Of a stretch of DNA of 64,000 nucleotides, positions 41,132 to 49,558 are shown piece after piece (position 1 is the stretch's first letter; each line of letters begins with the position of its first letter). The DNA is from Actinomycetes bacterium. GTDB lineage: Bacteria; Actinomycetota; Acidimicrobiia; Acidimicrobiales; Palsa-688. The notes beneath the pieces were generated by a model, which ran no database searches, was not told where the DNA came from, and was given only the letters and a program-made list of their open reading frames with translations. Where the stretch lies: contig JAJZIY010000013.1 in the NCBI GenBank assembly GCA_021828475.1, positions 1-64,000 of the forward strand. The letters run 5' to 3'. Position numbers and translations under genes: made by a program.

Positions 41132-41587
41132 GTGCTGCCCCGCGAGTACACCTTCACCGAGTTCCTGCGCTCGCCTCGCGAGGTCGCTGAGGCTGCCGAT
41201 CGTTCGCCACGGCTGGTCATCCATCGCCGCAACGCCCCTGACCTGGTTCTCAGCCGGGCCGACAGACAGAGGGGAGAAGCCCTGGGCGCCGCTGGAGCGG
41301 CGGCGCTCCTGAGCCGTCTCTTAGGCCACGACAACCCCAAGACGGGGGCACTGATCGTCGAGGCGATGCCCTGGACCAGGTACCTCAGCGAGAAGGGCCG
41401 CTGCGAGTTCGCTCGCGAGTTCGCCGAGACCCTCGCCGTGAGCGCGGAACTGAACAGCTTCGCCCCTCTCGCCCAGATGCTCGACGAGTGGAAGGCCACA
41501 GCCGCTCTTCAGGCCGACCCGGAACTGGCGGACGAGCTCGCTCGTCCCATCTCTGAACCGGACGGTCGCCCTGTTCCGGCGCCGTGA
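41132..41587 (+). CDS. PHD-like antitoxin with long C-terminal region
   Basis: A 151-residue protein whose N-terminus (PREYTFTEFLRSPREVAEAADRSPRLVIHRRNAPDLVLSRAD) matches the Phd/YefM layout: a DNA-binding strand-helix followed by a beta hairpin carrying the residues around 'LVIHRRNAPDLVL'. It is longer than the usual 80-90 residues; the helical remainder (about 60-150) may neutralise the toxin. The GTG start at 41132 sits about seven bases beyond the -10 box. A longer version from ATG 41069 would begin upstream of the promoter. The stop overlaps the toxin start (GTGA). Confidence 0.7.
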   Translation: MLPREYTFTEFLRSPREVAEAADRSPRLVIHRRNAPDLVLSRADRQRGEALGAAGAAALLSRLLGHDNPKTGALIVEAMPWTRYLSEKGRCEFAREFAETLAVSAELNSFAPLAQMLDEWKATAALQADPELADELARPISEPDGRPVPAP

Positions 41588-41946
41588 GCTCTCGAAGCCC
41601 GCAGCGGCGCGGGGAGCGGGTAGCGCCACCTGCAGCGGCCGATGAGTGGGAGGTCCGCTTCGGCACAGGTGAAGCTGCCGACGGGTGGGAGCAGCTGTGC
41701 GCACACGCACCGGGGCCCACCAAGGTGTGCTGGGAACAGCTTCGCGCTGACCCGCGGCGCCGAGATCAGCGCCAAGGCCGGCTGAGAGACAAGCTGGCAT
41801 CCCGGTCCGTAGCTGGGAGCAACCTCGAACAGTGGCAGTACGAGGTCACCGGCGGCGGCCGTGTCTGGTACTGCCCAGACGACGATCGTCACACCGTGTG
41901 GTTGGTCGCTTGCCGGGTCGGTCACCCACCTACCACTGGCCGCTGA
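41584..41946 (+). CDS. RelE/ParE-like toxin (putative)
   Basis: A 120-residue small basic protein coupled to the PHD-like antitoxin by a 4-base overlap. WEVRFGTGEAADGWEQLC near residue 22 and DLEQWQYEVTGGGRVWYCPDDDRHTVWLVAC near the end recall the beta sheet of RelE-fold toxins (final strands with R and Y residues). I cannot assign catalytic residues. The pairing, size and gene order are the main support. A transposase fragment begins within 30 bp of its stop. Confidence 0.6.
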   Translation: MSSRSPQRRGERVAPPAAADEWEVRFGTGEAADGWEQLCAHAPGPTKVCWEQLRADPRRRDQRQGRLRDKLASRSVAGSNLEQWQYEVTGGGRVWYCPDDDRHTVWLVACRVGHPPTTGR

Positions 41947-41975
41947 CGCCATCCGGCGCCCCGCATCCTCTCCCG

Positions 41976-42563
41976 GTGCGGGCGGCCGTCGGCTCCTCGG
42001 CGCTCATCGCAGAACGGGAGACCTGGGCGTTCCGCCGGGTCGAAGGCCCCGACCAGACCGGCAAGGAGCGCTGCGAGTGCCCCGCCCAGGCTGGCAAGCG
42101 TCGCTGCGAGCGCTGCCCCATCTCCCGGTTCCTGCCCGCCGGCACACCGAGCGTGGAGAACCCGCCGGCGGCCGGCACAGCACCGGCCGCCTGCTCGCAG
42201 CGCACCATCACCGTCCCCGGCAACGTGACTCCGAAGATCCGCCAGCGCCTCTACTGGGGCGGCCCCAAATGGATCGCCGCCTACAATCGCCGCTCCAGGG
42301 TGGAGGCCAGCTTCGGGAACATAAAGAGCTCCAAGAACGAAGACGTCCGGCGGGGCTGGATCCACGTCGTCGGCCTGGTCAAGACCGGGCTCATGGTCGT
42401 CGTCGCCCAAGCCGCCGCCAACCTGCGCTGCCTGCGTACCTGGGCCGAGCGCACCGGTGACCGCACCGACCGGCTCACCTGGGCAGACCCCGAAGACCAC
42501 GGCTTCGAGGAAGTCGACCCCAGCAGCGCCCACCCGGCCACTGGGCCACCCCGAGCCGCCTGA
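41976..42563 (+). pseudogene. Transposase fragment, C-terminal part of a DDE transposase
   Basis: The frame carries a cysteine-rich segment (ERCECPAQAGKRRCERCP) and then KWIAAYNRRSRVEASFGNIK with RRGWIHVVGLVKTGLMVVVA, the C-terminal region of IS1182/IS4-like transposases in which the last acidic residue of the DDE triad is in the VEASFG helix. The N-terminal half and both terminal inverted repeats are missing, so the element is dead. It suggests earlier insertion in this toxin-antitoxin patch. The exact left end is unknown; I use GTG 41976. Confidence 0.65.
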
Positions 42564-42595
42564 GCCCAGCCGCCTGAGCCCAGCCGCCTGAGCCC
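42554..42595. repeat. Three tandem 14-bp repeats at the transposase 3' end
   Basis: AGCCGCCTGAGCCC occurs three times without interruption and includes the transposase stop codon. The remaining 42596-42831 holds no gene I can support. Confidence 0.65.
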
Positions 42596-42831
42596 TCTCA
42601 GCCAACTCTCGAGCCCGTCAGGCACCACGCTGTGCGGGCCCAAAGTGCTGCCCCGGCCGGGGGCGGAACACCCGCCGAGTGCCCCGCATGGCCTCACGAG
42701 GGGTCAGCGACGTCGGATGGACCTAGCCGCGGAAGCTGCACCAACAACGACGAACCCCTCGCCACAGGCCCGTGGAGGTCTGCGGCGAGGGATTTCGTTA
42801 CCTGTGGGGCCTCACTTTCGTAAGGACCCCT

Positions 42832-42919
42832 TGGCGGAGAGGGTGGGATTTGAACCCACGGTGGGTTGCCCCACACACGATTTCCAATCGTGCCGATTCG
42901 GCCGCTCTCGCACCCCTCC
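42832..42919 (-). tRNA. tRNA-Ser (anticodon GGA), CCA encoded
   Basis: The minus strand folds as a class II tRNA. Acceptor GGAGGGG (42919-42913) pairs with CCTCTCC, with discriminator G at 42835 and encoded CCA at 42834-42832. The anticodon stem CACGA/TCGTG flanks the loop TTGGAAA with anticodon GGA, a long variable arm follows, and the T-arm is GTGGG TTCAAAT CCCAC. It reads UCC and UCU serine codons. Its 3' end faces the toxin-antitoxin/transposase patch, a common integration side, but I see no integrase or duplicated 3' end. Confidence 0.95.
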
Positions 42920-42972
42920 AGCGTCGGGACAGGCTAGCCTGTGCTGACCGCCTACGCTGGCGGTAGCCGCAC

Positions 42973-43102
42973 CCGGTGCCGGGCGCGGCGGTCGGGCCCT
43001 GCGCAACGGGGTGCCGCAAACCGGGTCAGGGCCTGACGGCAGCAGCCCTCAGCGGACCGCGCCGTGTGCCGTAGGAAGCCTGACCGTCGCGCCGGGCACC
43101 GG
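42973..43102 (+). ncRNA. ffs: Signal recognition particle RNA (4.5S-like)
   Basis: The helix-8 core GGGTCAGG...AGCAGCCC at about 43023-43048, preceded by GGGGTGCCGCAAACC, is the conserved SRP RNA Ffh-binding motif. The flanks pair over a long distance: CCGGTGCC-GGGCGCGGCGGTC (42973-42993) with GACCGTCGCGCCGGGCACCGG (43082-43102), apart from two mismatches. This gives a closed rod of about 130 nt. The apical loop is TGAC (closed by GCC/GGC) instead of the usual GGAA. Location between tRNA-Ser and the dnaX-recR block is a common genomic setting for ffs. Confidence 0.85.
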
Positions 43103-43190
43103 TACGGCCACCCGGCTCACCAGGCGCATGGGAAGCCCTCCCCTGGTGGGCGCTGTCCAGGTTGGCCTCCGGCGGACTTAGCCTGGCGCC

Positions 43191-44795
43191 ATGGCTCCGG
43201 ATCCCGTTACCGGTGGCGGCCGGCCGGCTGGCGGCGATGCACGCAGCCCCCTCGAGGTGCTCAAACGTGGCCGGCGCTGGCCGCGTCGCCTGCTCATCTC
43301 GACCAACGTCTTCGTCCTGGTGGTGCTCCTGGCCGGAGCGAGCGCCTACGGCTACGTCCAGTGGAGGCTCAGCCAGGTCAAGCGGATAAACGTGGCGGGC
43401 CTGGCCGCCGCCAAAGCGGGCCCGATTACCATCCTGATGGTGGGTAGTGATACCCGCAACCTGGGCAGTGGCGGGAGCGCCTCGTTCGGCAACGCCCAGC
43501 AGGTGACGGGCCAGCGCTCGGACACGATCGTCCTGGCCCACATCGTGCCGGCCACCTCCAGCATCGCGCTGCTCTCCATCCCCCGTGACCTCCTCGTCGA
43601 CATCCCGGGCATGGGCACCACCCGCATCAACGCCGCCTTCAACAGTGGGCCGGCCCTGCTTGTCAAGACCATCGAGCAGGACATCGGCATCCCGGTCAAC
43701 CACTTCGCTGTGGTCAACTTCGCCTCCTTCACCAAGCTGTCGGACGCCATCGGCGGCGTCTACCAGTACTTCCCGACGCCGGCCCGGGACCTCTTCTCCA
43801 ACCTCAACGTCCCCAACGCCGGTTGCGTCCTGCTAAAGGGCGCGCAGGCCCTCGGCTTCGTACGCTCGCGTGAGTACCAGTACTTCCTCAACGGGACCTG
43901 GAACTACCAGCTCGTGCCTGAGAGCGACCTGGCCCGCATCCAGCGCCAGCAGGCCTTCATCAAGTTGGCCATCAAGAAGGCCGAGCACAGTGCGCTCTCC
44001 AACCCGCTGACCCTGAACAGCGTCCTGAGCGGCATCACCAGCAGCATCACCGTGGACAGCAGCTTCTCCAACTCGTTGATGATCAACCTGGCCCTGGCGA
44101 TGCGGCACACCAACGCCGCCGGCATCCCAAACTGGACCTACCCGAACGTCAACTCGGCCTCGGTGCCCGGTGCCCTGGACCCCGTGCCCAGTGCCGACCA
44201 CCAGATGGTGCACCAGTTCCTCACCTACGGCCTCCCCTCCGGAGCCACAACGGCGACCACCGGGGCTCCGGCTGCAGCTCACGCCACGAAGGCAACGCAA
44301 GTGGTGGTGGAGGTGCTCAACGGCTCAGGTCTGAGCGGCCAGGCGGCGCAGGCGGCCAACGCCCTCAAGGCCGCCGGCCTGCAGATCGGCTCCACCGGCA
44401 ACGCGGCCAACTTCAACTATGTGCGCAGTGTCATCGAGTACGGCCCCAGCGGTGCGAGCGCAGCCCGCTCCCTCGCCGCCCGAGTGGGCGGGGGCGCCGC
44501 CCTTCAGGAAGTGCCCTCGCTGGCCGGCGGCAACCTGGTGCTGGTGACCGGACAGGACTACACGGGCATCTCCAAGGCGCAGGCCAGCACGGCCGCGGCG
44601 CCGCCGGCTCCGAGCACGACCGTCGCCAGTCCCTCGACCACCGCCCACGTGGTCACGGCGACTTCCTCTCCCACGAGTTCTCCCGGAGGCCTCACGGTGC
44701 CACCGAGCGGGGTCGACTCGTCGTCGTACTACCACGGTCAGTACGTGCCCCCGGGCCTCCAGCCCGGCCAGGTGCCCCGGACCTGCCCGTCCTGA
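43191..44795 (+). CDS. LytR-CpsA-Psr (LCP) family protein with C-terminal LytR_C domain
   Basis: A 534-residue membrane-anchored cell-wall ligase. There is a cytoplasmic N-terminus, one transmembrane helix (about residues 34-54) and an extracellular LCP domain (about 75-245) with MVGSDTR, SIPRDLLVDIPG and RINAAFNSG, including the conserved Arg/Asp residues that bind polyprenyl pyrophosphate. A LytR_C domain follows (about 365-455, VVVEVLNGSGLSGQAAQAANAL), then a Ser/Thr/Pro-rich tail. LCP proteins attach secondary polymers such as arabinogalactan or teichoic-like glycans to peptidoglycan. ATG 43191 lies about 90 bp after the SRP RNA. Confidence 0.88.
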   Translation: MAPDPVTGGGRPAGGDARSPLEVLKRGRRWPRRLLISTNVFVLVVLLAGASAYGYVQWRLSQVKRINVAGLAAAKAGPITILMVGSDTRNLGSGGSASFGNAQQVTGQRSDTIVLAHIVPATSSIALLSIPRDLLVDIPGMGTTRINAAFNSGPALLVKTIEQDIGIPVNHFAVVNFASFTKLSDAIGGVYQYFPTPARDLFSNLNVPNAGCVLLKGAQALGFVRSREYQYFLNGTWNYQLVPESDLARIQRQQAFIKLAIKKAEHSALSNPLTLNSVLSGITSSITVDSSFSNSLMINLALAMRHTNAAGIPNWTYPNVNSASVPGALDPVPSADHQMVHQFLTYGLPSGATTATTGAPAAAHATKATQVVVEVLNGSGLSGQAAQAANALKAAGLQIGSTGNAANFNYVRSVIEYGPSGASAARSLAARVGGGAALQEVPSLAGGNLVLVTGQDYTGISKAQASTAAAPPAPSTTVASPSTTAHVVTATSSPTSSPGGLTVPPSGVDSSSYYHGQYVPPGLQPGQVPRTCPS

Positions 44796-44800
44796 GCCGG

Positions 44801-44840
44801 CTCACCGGGCCCGCCGGCCGCTCACCGGGCCCGCCGGCCG
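44801..44840. repeat. Two tandem 20-bp repeats
   Basis: A 20-bp unit starting CTCACCGGGCCCGCC is repeated exactly (44801-44820, 44821-44840), followed by a partial third copy. It lies after the LCP stop. Its GGGCCC-centred symmetry may give terminator hairpins. Confidence 0.6.
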
Positions 44841-44943
44841 CTCGCCGGCCCGGCCGAGCGCCTGCTGCCTCACGGCCAACCGGCCAGCCCCCTCCGACCA
44901 GGCCGTACCACGCGTCACAGGGCACCGCGTAGGCTGCTCTACC

Positions 44944-47151
44944 GTGGCCGATACCCCTGAGCCGAGCACCCCGAGCGCGCCCGTCGGCGTACCTCACCAG
45001 CAAGGGGACCGGCCCTACCAGGCCCTTTACCGTCGCTACCGGCCGCAACGCTTCGCCGACGTGCGCGGCCAGGAGCACGTCACGCGGGCACTGTGCAACG
45101 CCGTCAGGGACAGCCGGGTCGCCCACGCGTACCTCTTCAGCGGCCCGCGCGGCACTGGCAAGACCTCGACGGCCCGCATCCTGGCCATGGCCCTCAACTG
45201 CGAGTCGCCTGTCGACGGCGAGCCCGACGGGACATGCCTGTCGTGCCAATCCGTACGCTCCGGCGCCTCCATGGACGTCTTCGAGCTGGACGCTGCCTCC
45301 AACCGCAAGCTCGAGGAGATGCGAGACCTGCTTTCCAGGGTCGCATTGGGCACGCCGGGCAGGTGGAAGGTCTACATCATCGACGAGGTGCACCAGCTGA
45401 CCTCCGATGCATCCAGCGCACTGCTCAAGACCCTGGAGGAGCCCCCCGCCCACGTAGTGTTCGTCCTGGCGACGACCGATCCGCAAAAGGTGCTCGCCAC
45501 CATCCGGTCGCGGACGCAGCACTTCGAGTTCAGGCTGCTGGACGGCACGCTGCTCGTAGACCTGCTGGGTGGTATCAACCAGGACGCGGGGCTGGGCCTG
45601 AGCGAGCAGGCCATACGCCTGGCGGTCGAGCGGGGCCGCGGGTCGGCGCGCGATGCGGAGTCGGCACTGGAGCAGCTCGCCGCCACCGGCGGGGAGGAGG
45701 GCCCCGCTTCGCCTGTGCCCGGGGTAGTGGCGGCACTGGCAGCCCGCGACATCGGTGGCGTCCTCGAAGCTGTCGCCGGCGCCATCGCCACTGGACGCGA
45801 GCCCCGCCGGCTCGGAGGCGAGATCGTGTCCTACCTGCGTGACGGCTTCCTGAGCCAGCAGGCCCCCTCCCTGGTCCTGTTGCCGGCCGGCGAGGTGGCC
45901 GTGATGGCGCAGCACGCCCAGTCGATGGGCCTGGCCCTGCTGGTCAGGAGCATGGAGGTCATCGGCCAGGCCCTGGTCGACATGCGGGACTCGGTCGACC
46001 CGAGGGTCACCCTCGAGGTCGCGCTCATGCGGCTCGCCGCGCCGGCCGCCAGCAACTCAGCGGAGCAGCTCGCCGAACGGCTGGAGCGCCTCGAGTCACT
46101 GGTGGCGGGCGGTGGGGCCACGCTGCCCGCCCAGGTAGCCAGGCCACCTGCCACAGGGACCGGCGCGACGAGCGGCTCGGGCCCGGACCGGGCCAGCCAC
46201 GCCGGCGCTGGGGGCGGGGTCGAGCCAAGAGGCGTGAGCCCGCTGGCTGACACCGGAGCAAAGGCGGCTGTCGCCGGCGCAGGACCGGCGAGCGCTGAGC
46301 ATCGACCGGTCCCGGCCTCTCAGGCGGCCGGCGCGCCGGACCGGGCCGGACGCGCCACCAAGGAACAGCCTGGGGACAGCGCGCGTCCTGAGGGGCAGCA
46401 GGCGAGTGCCACCCCCGGCCCGACCGCGGCCCATCCGACGGGGCCAGCCCAGGCCAGGGTGGCCCTGGGAGCGATCCTGCGCGCAGGCGGCCAGTCCCCT
46501 GCCGCTCCGCCTCGCCAGGCGGCGGCTACCCCCGGCCCTGCGGCGGCTACCCCCGGCCCGACTGGGGCTCCCCCCGCTCCAGGGACGCCGGCAGCGACCG
46601 GCGCCAGGCCGGTCGAGACCCCGGCGGTGGGCCGGCCCGCGCCAGGGGGGGACGCTGGACGTCCACCCGGTGAGGACAGCGGCAGCTCCGGCCAGGCGCC
46701 CCGCAGCGGGGAGCGGCCGGCCGGAGCGGGACTGCCGGCCGGCGGGCTGCCGACGAGGGACCAGCTGACCAAGGCGTGGGGCGACCAGGTGCTGGGCTCG
46801 CTGCACCGGCGCGCACAGGTGTACATGGCCAGCGGCAGGTTCACCCAGGTCGACAACGGCACAGCCGTCTTCGCCCTGCCTGATGCCGGCTTGGTGTCGC
46901 GCGCCCAGGAGTTCGTCGGTGATGCCGAAAGGGCCCTGGAGGCACACTTCGGCGCGCGTGTGGCGCTGAAGCTCACCATCGACAAGGGAGCGGGTGCCCC
47001 CCAACCCGTGGAGGAGACCCCCGCCGCCCCCGCCGAGGAGCGCTACGACCTCGATGACCTCGAGGGTCTCACCGACGCCGGGCCGGCAGCCAGCGTCCCC
47101 GCCGAACAACGCATACTCGATGCCTTCCCGGGCGCCGTCGTCGAGGAGTGA
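44944..47151 (+). CDS. dnaX: DNA polymerase III subunit gamma/tau
   Basis: A 735-residue clamp-loader ATPase. Walker A GPRGTGKT (residues 67-74), DEVHQLTSDA (Walker B, 147-156) and the AAA+ sensor regions LATTDP and TIRSRTQHF are present. The zinc module reads NCESPVDGEPDGTCLSC: of the usual four cysteines the one in PCG is Asp here. A Pro/Ala/Gly-rich linker of about 200 residues (385-590) leads to the tau-type C-terminal domain (about 595-720). GTG 44944 is chosen as the start of the conserved PYQALYRRYRPQ domain minus a short tail. recR follows after only three bases. Confidence 0.95.
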   Translation: MADTPEPSTPSAPVGVPHQQGDRPYQALYRRYRPQRFADVRGQEHVTRALCNAVRDSRVAHAYLFSGPRGTGKTSTARILAMALNCESPVDGEPDGTCLSCQSVRSGASMDVFELDAASNRKLEEMRDLLSRVALGTPGRWKVYIIDEVHQLTSDASSALLKTLEEPPAHVVFVLATTDPQKVLATIRSRTQHFEFRLLDGTLLVDLLGGINQDAGLGLSEQAIRLAVERGRGSARDAESALEQLAATGGEEGPASPVPGVVAALAARDIGGVLEAVAGAIATGREPRRLGGEIVSYLRDGFLSQQAPSLVLLPAGEVAVMAQHAQSMGLALLVRSMEVIGQALVDMRDSVDPRVTLEVALMRLAAPAASNSAEQLAERLERLESLVAGGGATLPAQVARPPATGTGATSGSGPDRASHAGAGGGVEPRGVSPLADTGAKAAVAGAGPASAEHRPVPASQAAGAPDRAGRATKEQPGDSARPEGQQASATPGPTAAHPTGPAQARVALGAILRAGGQSPAAPPRQAAATPGPAAATPGPTGAPPAPGTPAATGARPVETPAVGRPAPGGDAGRPPGEDSGSSGQAPRSGERPAGAGLPAGGLPTRDQLTKAWGDQVLGSLHRRAQVYMASGRFTQVDNGTAVFALPDAGLVSRAQEFVGDAERALEAHFGARVALKLTIDKGAGAPQPVEETPAAPAEERYDLDDLEGLTDAGPAASVPAEQRILDAFPGAVVEE

Positions 47152-47154
47152 CGC

Positions 47155-47760
47155 GTGTACGCCGCTCCTGTGCAGGAGTTGATCGACGAGCTGGGCCGCC
47201 TGCCCGGCATCGGCCCGAAATCGGCGCAACGGATCGCCTTCTACATCCTGAAGGCCCCAGCCGAGGACGCCGCCCGCCTTGCCAGCTCCATCAACGCGGC
47301 CAAGAGCCGGGTCACGTGGTGCCACCGGTGCTTCAACGTCGCCGAAGGGGCAGAGGGTGCCGAGTGCTCCATCTGCACCGACCCGCGCCGCGACCAGTCC
47401 CTCGTCTGCGTCGTGGAGGAGCCCCGTGACGTGGTAGCGGTAGAGAAGACGGGCGAGTTCCGCGGGCGCTACCACGTCCTGCTCGGAGCTCTCAGCCCCA
47501 TCGACGGCATCGGTCCGGCGCAACTGCGCATCCGCGAGCTGTTGGCCCGCATCGAGCCGGAAGGCGTCAAGGAGATCATCCTCTGCACCAACCCGAACAT
47601 CGAGGGTGACGCCACGGCTCTGTACCTGGCCGGACTGCTCAAGGACCTACCGGTCAGGGTGACGAGGATCGCAAGCGGCCTGCCGGTCGGCGGCGACCTG
47701 GAGTACGCCGACGAGCTGACACTCGGTCGCGCCCTGGACGGGCGCCGGGAGGTCAACTGA
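47155..47760 (+). CDS. recR: Recombination mediator RecR
   Basis: A 201-residue RecR that with RecF/RecO loads RecA on gapped DNA. The helix-hairpin-helix [17 protein letters not shown] is at 13-29. The four-cysteine zinc finger is [19 protein letters not shown] (57-75), followed by a Toprim domain with [19 protein letters not shown] and [19 protein letters not shown]. The start GTG lies three bases after the dnaX stop. The ybaB/ebfC gene that commonly separates dnaX and recR is absent here. Confidence 0.96.
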   Translation: MYAAPVQELIDELGRLPGIGPKSAQRIAFYILKAPAEDAARLASSINAAKSRVTWCHRCFNVAEGAEGAECSICTDPRRDQSLVCVVEEPRDVVAVEKTGEFRGRYHVLLGALSPIDGIGPAQLRIRELLARIEPEGVKEIILCTNPNIEGDATALYLAGLLKDLPVRVTRIASGLPVGGDLEYADELTLGRALDGRREVN

Positions 47761-47761
47761 C

Positions 47762-48844
47762 ATGGCTCCGTACAAGTTCGCCGTCATCGGCAATGCCTGG
47801 AGGGCCCGGCTCATCGCCGACATCGCCAGGCGGTTACCGGACGAGCTCGAAGTGGTCGGCGTAGTCGTGCGACGGCCCGAGGCGGCAACGGAAGCGGCAC
47901 AGGCCATGGGCACCCGGGCCTTCCTCTCCGTCGAGGAGATGGTCGAAGCAGCTGGCCCTGACTTCGTCGTGACGGCCGTCCCGCGCAGCATCAACCCCGG
48001 CCTGGTGGAGGCGATAGTGGACCTCGGTTGCCCGGTGCTGACCGAGACCCCACCGGCCGGCCCGCTCGACGAGCTGAGAGCACTCTGGGCCAAGGTGGGC
48101 GACCGTCGGATGGTCCAGGTGGCCGAGCAGTACCTCCTCTACCCCAACCATGCCGCACGCCTGCAGCTGGTGCGCCAGGGCGTCATCGGGCGCCCGACAT
48201 CGGTCCAGGTCAGCTCGACCCACGGCTACCACGCCGTGTCGATCATGCGCGGCTTCCTCGGCGCCGGAGGGGGCCCTGCGACGGTCAGGGCGTCGGTCTT
48301 CGAGGCGCCGCTGGTGGGCCCGCTCACCCGTGAGGGATGGACGGACGACGACACCGCCACACCGGCGCGCACCACCCTGGCCACCATCGACTTCGGCGAC
48401 GGCTCCGGCCTCTACGACTTCACAGACAACCAGTGGCACAACCAGTTGCGCATGCGGCGCCTGGTCGTACGGGGCAGCCTCGGCGAGATCGTGGACGACT
48501 CGGTTGTGCGCCTCGCCGGCCCACGCGCCATCGTGCACTCGTCGCTGCACCGCTACCAGCTCGGCTACGACCTCAACCTGGACGGCTACGACACCGAGCA
48601 CATCAGCTTCGATGGCGAGGTTGTGTACCGCAACCCCTTCCTGAGCCACCGCTTCATGGACGAGGACATCGCCATAGCCGGGAGCCTCGTGGCCACCGGT
48701 GCCTGGTCCCGGGACGAGGGCCCGCCCCCCTACCCGCTCGCCGACGGCTGCCAGGACCAGCTCGTGTCGCTGGCGATCGAGGAGGCGGCTGCCTCAGGTC
48801 TCAGCGTCACGACCTCGGCCGAGGCCTGGTCGGGCCAGCTCTAG
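47762..48844 (+). CDS. Gfo/Idh/MocA-family oxidoreductase
   Basis: A 360-residue NAD(P)-dependent oxidoreductase. The N-terminal Rossmann fold (YKFAVIGNAWRARLIADIARRL) has GNAWRA in place of the classic GxGxxG. The dinucleotide-fold and linker carry VTAVPRSINPGLVEAIVDLGCPVLTETPPAGPLDE, corresponding to the EKP motif (here ETP, so the family lysine is missing). The C-terminal half is the Gfo/Idh/MocA C-terminal alpha/beta domain. The missing lysine and altered glycine motif make catalysis doubtful or unusual. It starts one base after the recR stop, probably in the same transcript. Confidence 0.78.
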   Translation: MAPYKFAVIGNAWRARLIADIARRLPDELEVVGVVVRRPEAATEAAQAMGTRAFLSVEEMVEAAGPDFVVTAVPRSINPGLVEAIVDLGCPVLTETPPAGPLDELRALWAKVGDRRMVQVAEQYLLYPNHAARLQLVRQGVIGRPTSVQVSSTHGYHAVSIMRGFLGAGGGPATVRASVFEAPLVGPLTREGWTDDDTATPARTTLATIDFGDGSGLYDFTDNQWHNQLRMRRLVVRGSLGEIVDDSVVRLAGPRAIVHSSLHRYQLGYDLNLDGYDTEHISFDGEVVYRNPFLSHRFMDEDIAIAGSLVATGAWSRDEGPPPYPLADGCQDQLVSLAIEEAAASGLSVTTSAEAWSGQL

Positions 48845-49278
48845 CTGGCCCTCGGCCGGCGAGCCCACCCTGCACCTGCGGACAGCGAGGTGGGCCGCCC
48901 GAGCGCCGCTCGGCAAAGCCCATCGCACCGGCCGCGCGCCCTACCGGGACCGCACCGGCCCGCCTGGCGGCCGAAAAGTCACCCCCGGGCCGGCCCCTGG
49001 CCCACATGCGTACGTGCCGAAATGACATGGCGACGATGCAGGTCCAAGTACACGCGCACAGCCCACATGGCACCGGCAATTTGCCCAATGTTATGGGAAT
49101 ATTTACGGAGATGAACAACCTCTAAATAGATCGCCGAGCCGGCTGCAGGGCCTGTACGATAACTACAGGTGTACGGCACTGCGAAAATGTGCTGTGACAT
49201 CCGCTACAAGGACGGCCTGCTCAGGTGGGGCGTCCGTCAACCGAGAAACCCACACATGCCTACCGACACGGAGCGAAG
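48845..49278. other. 434-bp intergenic stretch, AT-richer than its surroundings
   Basis: From about 49018 the composition drops toward AT (for example 49080-49135). It contains a 10-codon frame MGIFTEMNNL ending TAA (49093-49125), the near-palindrome CCCA-N6-TGGG and a GGACG...CGTCC hairpin at 49213-49233. This looks like a leader or an acquired piece in front of the small ORF below. Confidence 0.35.
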
Positions 49279-49401
49279 ATGATCTCGACAGTACTTGGAC
49301 TTCTGACTAAATGGCAGGCCAGCGTGCACGTGGCCCTGTGGCACAATGCACTGGTGGACCAGCACAACACGCCCTGCGATATCTGCAGGGTCAACCGCTA
49401 A
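49279..49401 (+). CDS. Small hypothetical protein, 40 residues, with CxxC
   Basis: ATG 49279 follows CGGAGCGAAG and encodes MISTVLGLLTKWQASVHVAL and a polar tail ending CDICRVNR. The first half is hydrophobic and could be a membrane-associated helix; the C-terminal CxxC could bind metal. TAA stops are unusual in this genome and the local composition is AT-rich, so it may be recently acquired or a leader peptide. No family recognised. Confidence 0.35.
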   Translation: MISTVLGLLTKWQASVHVALWHNALVDQHNTPCDICRVNR

Positions 49402-49558
49402 TACCGGTCCTGGTCGCCACCCGCCCTTAGCTCCTCCCGGCTCGGGCCATGACCGTTCGTCGAGAAGGACGCCGGGAGGGGAATAGCTGACGGTGCCCAG
49501 CCGTTTGCTGGTGGTACCCGCAGCGGGCGTGCGCCCGGGAGGCGGGTGAGGAGCGGCA

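Noticed and set aside
42832-42919. Prophage or integrative element attachment at the tRNA-Ser
   Set aside because: No integrase gene and no duplicated tRNA 3' end found in the window; kept only as a context note.
44801-44840. CRISPR-like repeats
   Set aside because: Two adjacent copies without spacers and no cas genes. The same applies to the 14-bp and 16-bp tandem repeats elsewhere.
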